Shown here piece by piece: positions 5,003 through 5,671 of a stretch of 5,671 nt of DNA; the first letter of the stretch is position 1; each line of letters begins with the position of its first letter. This stretch comes from JBGSLA01 sp965602785 (GTDB lineage: Bacteria > Desulfobacterota > Desulfobaccia > Desulfobaccales > 0-14-0-80-60-11), in the NCBI GenBank assembly GCA_965602785.1, contig CBFDAH010000185.1:1-5671 (forward strand), in the 5' to 3' direction. A program made the position numbers and the translations under genes. The notes beneath the pieces are model-generated. The model worked only from the letters and a program-made list of their open reading frames with translations. It was not told the DNA's origin and did no database searches.

Positions 5003-5671
5003 TCAACCCCTGGAGAAAACGTCGGCGTCGAGGGGAAGGCGTTCTCCGGCCCGAAGCCGATGGTACCCCAGGGCCGCCACCATGGCGGCGTTGTCGGTGC
5101 AAAGCGAAAGGGGGGGCAAAAAGAGCTCAATACCGTCGGCCTGAGCCCTCTCCTGCAGGACCTGACGCAAGCGGCCATTGGCGGCCACCCCGCCGCACAC
5201 TGCCAGAGCCCGGCAGCCGGTAAGCTTAAGGGCCTCCCAGGCCCGGATTACCAGGCTCTCCACCACCGCCTCCTGAAAGCTGGCAGCCAGACCGGCCCGG
5301 GAGGCCGCGTCGGCCAGAACTTCGGGGTTTTTCTTTAAAAGATAGGCCACCGCAGTCTTAAGGCCGCTGAAACTGAAGGCGAGGGGTTCTTTAAGGATGC
5401 GGGGCCGGGGCAGGTCGAAGGCCTGGGGATCGCCGCTTTGCGCCAGGGCCTCGATGACCACCCCCCCGGGATAGCCCAAGCCCATGAGCTTGGCCACCTT
5501 GTCAAAGGCCTCCCCGGCGGCGTCGTCCCGGGTGCGGGAGAGAAGCTCCATGGAGAGCAGACTCTCCACCCGGTAAAGGTTGGTGTGGCCCCCGGACACC
5601 ACCAGGGCCACGAAGGGGAAGGGGGGAGGGGTGGGGGTGAGCCACAACGCGGCAATGTGGGCCTCCAGATG
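5003..5671 (-). CDS. tsaD: tRNA threonylcarbamoyladenosine biosynthesis protein TsaD, C-terminal 222 residues (5' end beyond window)
   Basis: TsaD (Kae1/YgjD family, ASKHA fold) transfers the threonylcarbamoyl group from threonylcarbamoyl-AMP to A37 of ANN-decoding tRNAs, working in the cytoplasm with TsaB and TsaE. The frame is open to the right edge, so the N-terminus (about 110 residues by comparison with the 337-residue E. coli protein) is outside the window. The visible part begins exactly at the metal-binding HxxxH motif (HLEAH, fragment residues 1-5). It continues with VSGGHT (25-30), DDAAGEAFDKVA (from 49), FSFSGLKT (99-106), GGVAANGRLR (160-169) and CTDNAAM (191-197), whose Asp is the third metal ligand. 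All hallmark residues are present and the C-terminus has the expected length, ending DVFSRG before TGA. About 170 nt including an AT-rich promoter-like island separate it from pncB, so I infer it is not obligately cotranscribed with the genes to its left. Family assignment is firm. Confidence 0.97.
   Translation of the reverse strand, partial: HLEAHIAALWLTPTPPPFPFVALVVSGGHTNLYRVESLLSMELLSRTRDDAAGEAFDKVAKLMGLGYPGGVVIEALAQSGDPQAFDLPRPRILKEPLAFSFSGLKTAVAYLLKKNPEVLADAASRAGLAASFQEAVVESLVIRAWEALKLTGCRALAVCGGVAANGRLRQVLQERAQADGIELFLPPLSLCTDNAAMVAALGYHRLRAGERLPLDADVFSRG

Overview
The window is a stretch of ordinary-looking, GC-rich bacterial chromosome (roughly 60% G+C by eye). Six protein genes all read on the minus strand, so transcription runs from the right end of the window to the left. 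The gene types, Shine-Dalgarno sequences and gene mix (TsaD, a class of nicotinate phosphoribosyltransferase, a DedA protein, a DUF1786 protein, a GGNTTCVEV-type metallo-beta-lactamase-fold hydrolase) fit a Gram-negative anaerobe such as a member of the Desulfobacterota (old Deltaproteobacteria). That placement is an inference from gene content, not a measured result. I see no mobile elements, CRISPR arrays, tRNA or rRNA genes.

Right to left: (1) 5671-5003 is the C-terminal two thirds of tsaD, a universal tRNA-modification gene cut by the window edge. (2) 5002 to about 4834 is the only substantial intergenic region. It holds an island of about 24% G+C with a good -10 box (TATACT), an inverted repeat just upstream of it, a possible 10-codon leader ORF with its own ribosome binding site, and a stem-loop that encloses the leader stop codon. 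(3) 4833-3445 is pncB, nicotinate phosphoribosyltransferase. (4) 3439-2828 is a DedA-family membrane protein. (5) 2831-1986 is a PNP/UDP-type nucleoside phosphorylase. (6) 1993-935 is a DUF1786 protein with an ASKHA-like nucleotide-binding motif. (7) 934-851 is a short gap with an imperfect inverted repeat and a strong Shine-Dalgarno sequence. (8) 850 to the left edge is a metallo-beta-lactamase-fold hydrolase, nearly complete, its stop lying beyond the window.

Genes 3 to 6 are packed as one transcription unit: 5 nt between pncB and dedA, a 4-nt ATGA overlap between dedA and the phosphorylase, and an 8-nt overlap between the phosphorylase and DUF1786. The likely shared theme is salvage of bases and nucleosides. 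The phosphorylase would release a free base and a pentose 1-phosphate, and PncB joins nicotinate to PRPP on the route to NAD. DUF1786 has no established function, and its tight coupling to the phosphorylase is the most useful clue here. The points most worth checking are the pncB leader, the DUF1786-phosphorylase pairing, and the substrate of the phosphorylase, which combines a PNP-like Ser-Asp motif with a Leu where the Met-Glu ribose motif is usual.
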